In this document: in pieces, positions 63,817 through 64,000 of the stretch
How the letters are laid out: every line of letters begins with the position of its first letter
How positions within the stretch are numbered: position 1 is the first letter of the stretch
Assembly (NCBI GenBank): GCA_914767715.1
Contig: OU612068.1
Span: 26,350,001-26,414,000, forward strand
DNA: 64,000 nt
Reading direction: 5' to 3'
Origin: Membranipora membranacea
Taxonomy: Eukaryota > Bryozoa > Gymnolaemata > Cheilostomatida > Membraniporidae
The notes under the pieces: model-generated
Seen by the model: the letters and a program-made list of their open reading frames with translations, nothing else
The model's database searches: none
Told to the model about the DNA's origin: nothing
Position numbers and translations under genes: made by a program

Positions 63817-64000
63817 CTTTTAACCAGCGATGTTCCTTTACTTACAGTGATACGGTAATATGCATAAAATAAACACTTTTAGTAATTTACATGTATACAA
63901 CATCCTGAAACCAATTCGATTGATTCAAAATCCAATTAATTTTATTTGTTTAGCTCAAACGGCACTCTGTTTTTGTCCCAAATATTTAACTATTTTAAAT

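Overview
The window is animal nuclear DNA, AT-rich, with split genes bounded by GT..AG introns, non-LTR retrotransposon debris, DNA transposons and very large simple-sequence arrays. The density of secreted lectin-like genes suggests a marine invertebrate, but nothing here fixes the phylum. There are no operons, no CRISPR array and no tRNA or rRNA gene that I could recognise.

Left part (1-13.4 kb): a decayed LINE on the minus strand (about 1-2.2 kb), then the 3' two-thirds of a RECQL4 (RecQ4 DNA helicase) gene on the plus strand. I placed 14 exons whose phases all agree (2652 to stop at 12705, about 738 codons). Its introns carry an 83/78-bp tandem array, a TGTA microsatellite and several short inverted-repeat elements. 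The last coding codons plus 3' flank are repeated in tandem four more times just downstream.

Middle and right part (14.6-63.9 kb): a tandem array on the minus strand of small secreted two-domain proteins of about 225-230 aa. The gene plan is constant: exon 1 is a signal peptide; exon 2 is a Cys-containing N-terminal domain I do not recognise; exons 3 and 4 form a jelly-roll domain resembling F5/8 type C or F-type lectin domains. All introns are phase 1. Five copies are complete: L3 (17.6-21.6), L5 (26.0-28.0), L9 (44.2-46.4), L12 (55.5-58.2) and L14 (61.3-63.8). At least nine others are broken: orphan exons, deletions, one nonsense codon. There are two subfamilies: A has four Cys in exon 2, and B has two. 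The right end is two copies of one duplicated block (54.6-58.3 and 60.4-63.9 kb).

Other content: a plus-strand PAN/apple plus C-type-lectin gene (34.5-37.0 kb); two LINE C-terminal fragments (37.2 and 46 kb); a DNA element with long inverted repeats and 9-bp target duplication inside an intron of L3; a second inverted-repeat element at 48.6-49.9 kb that splits a minisatellite; a 7-bp satellite (33.6-34.1 kb); and a 1.9-kb array of 5-bp then 8-bp units (51.5-53.4 kb) that stops about ten bases from the stop codon of L11. Two decayed copies of a RECQL4 exon lie inside the lectin array (39.9 and 59.5 kb), which suggests that the RECQL4 3' end and a lectin gene were once duplicated together.
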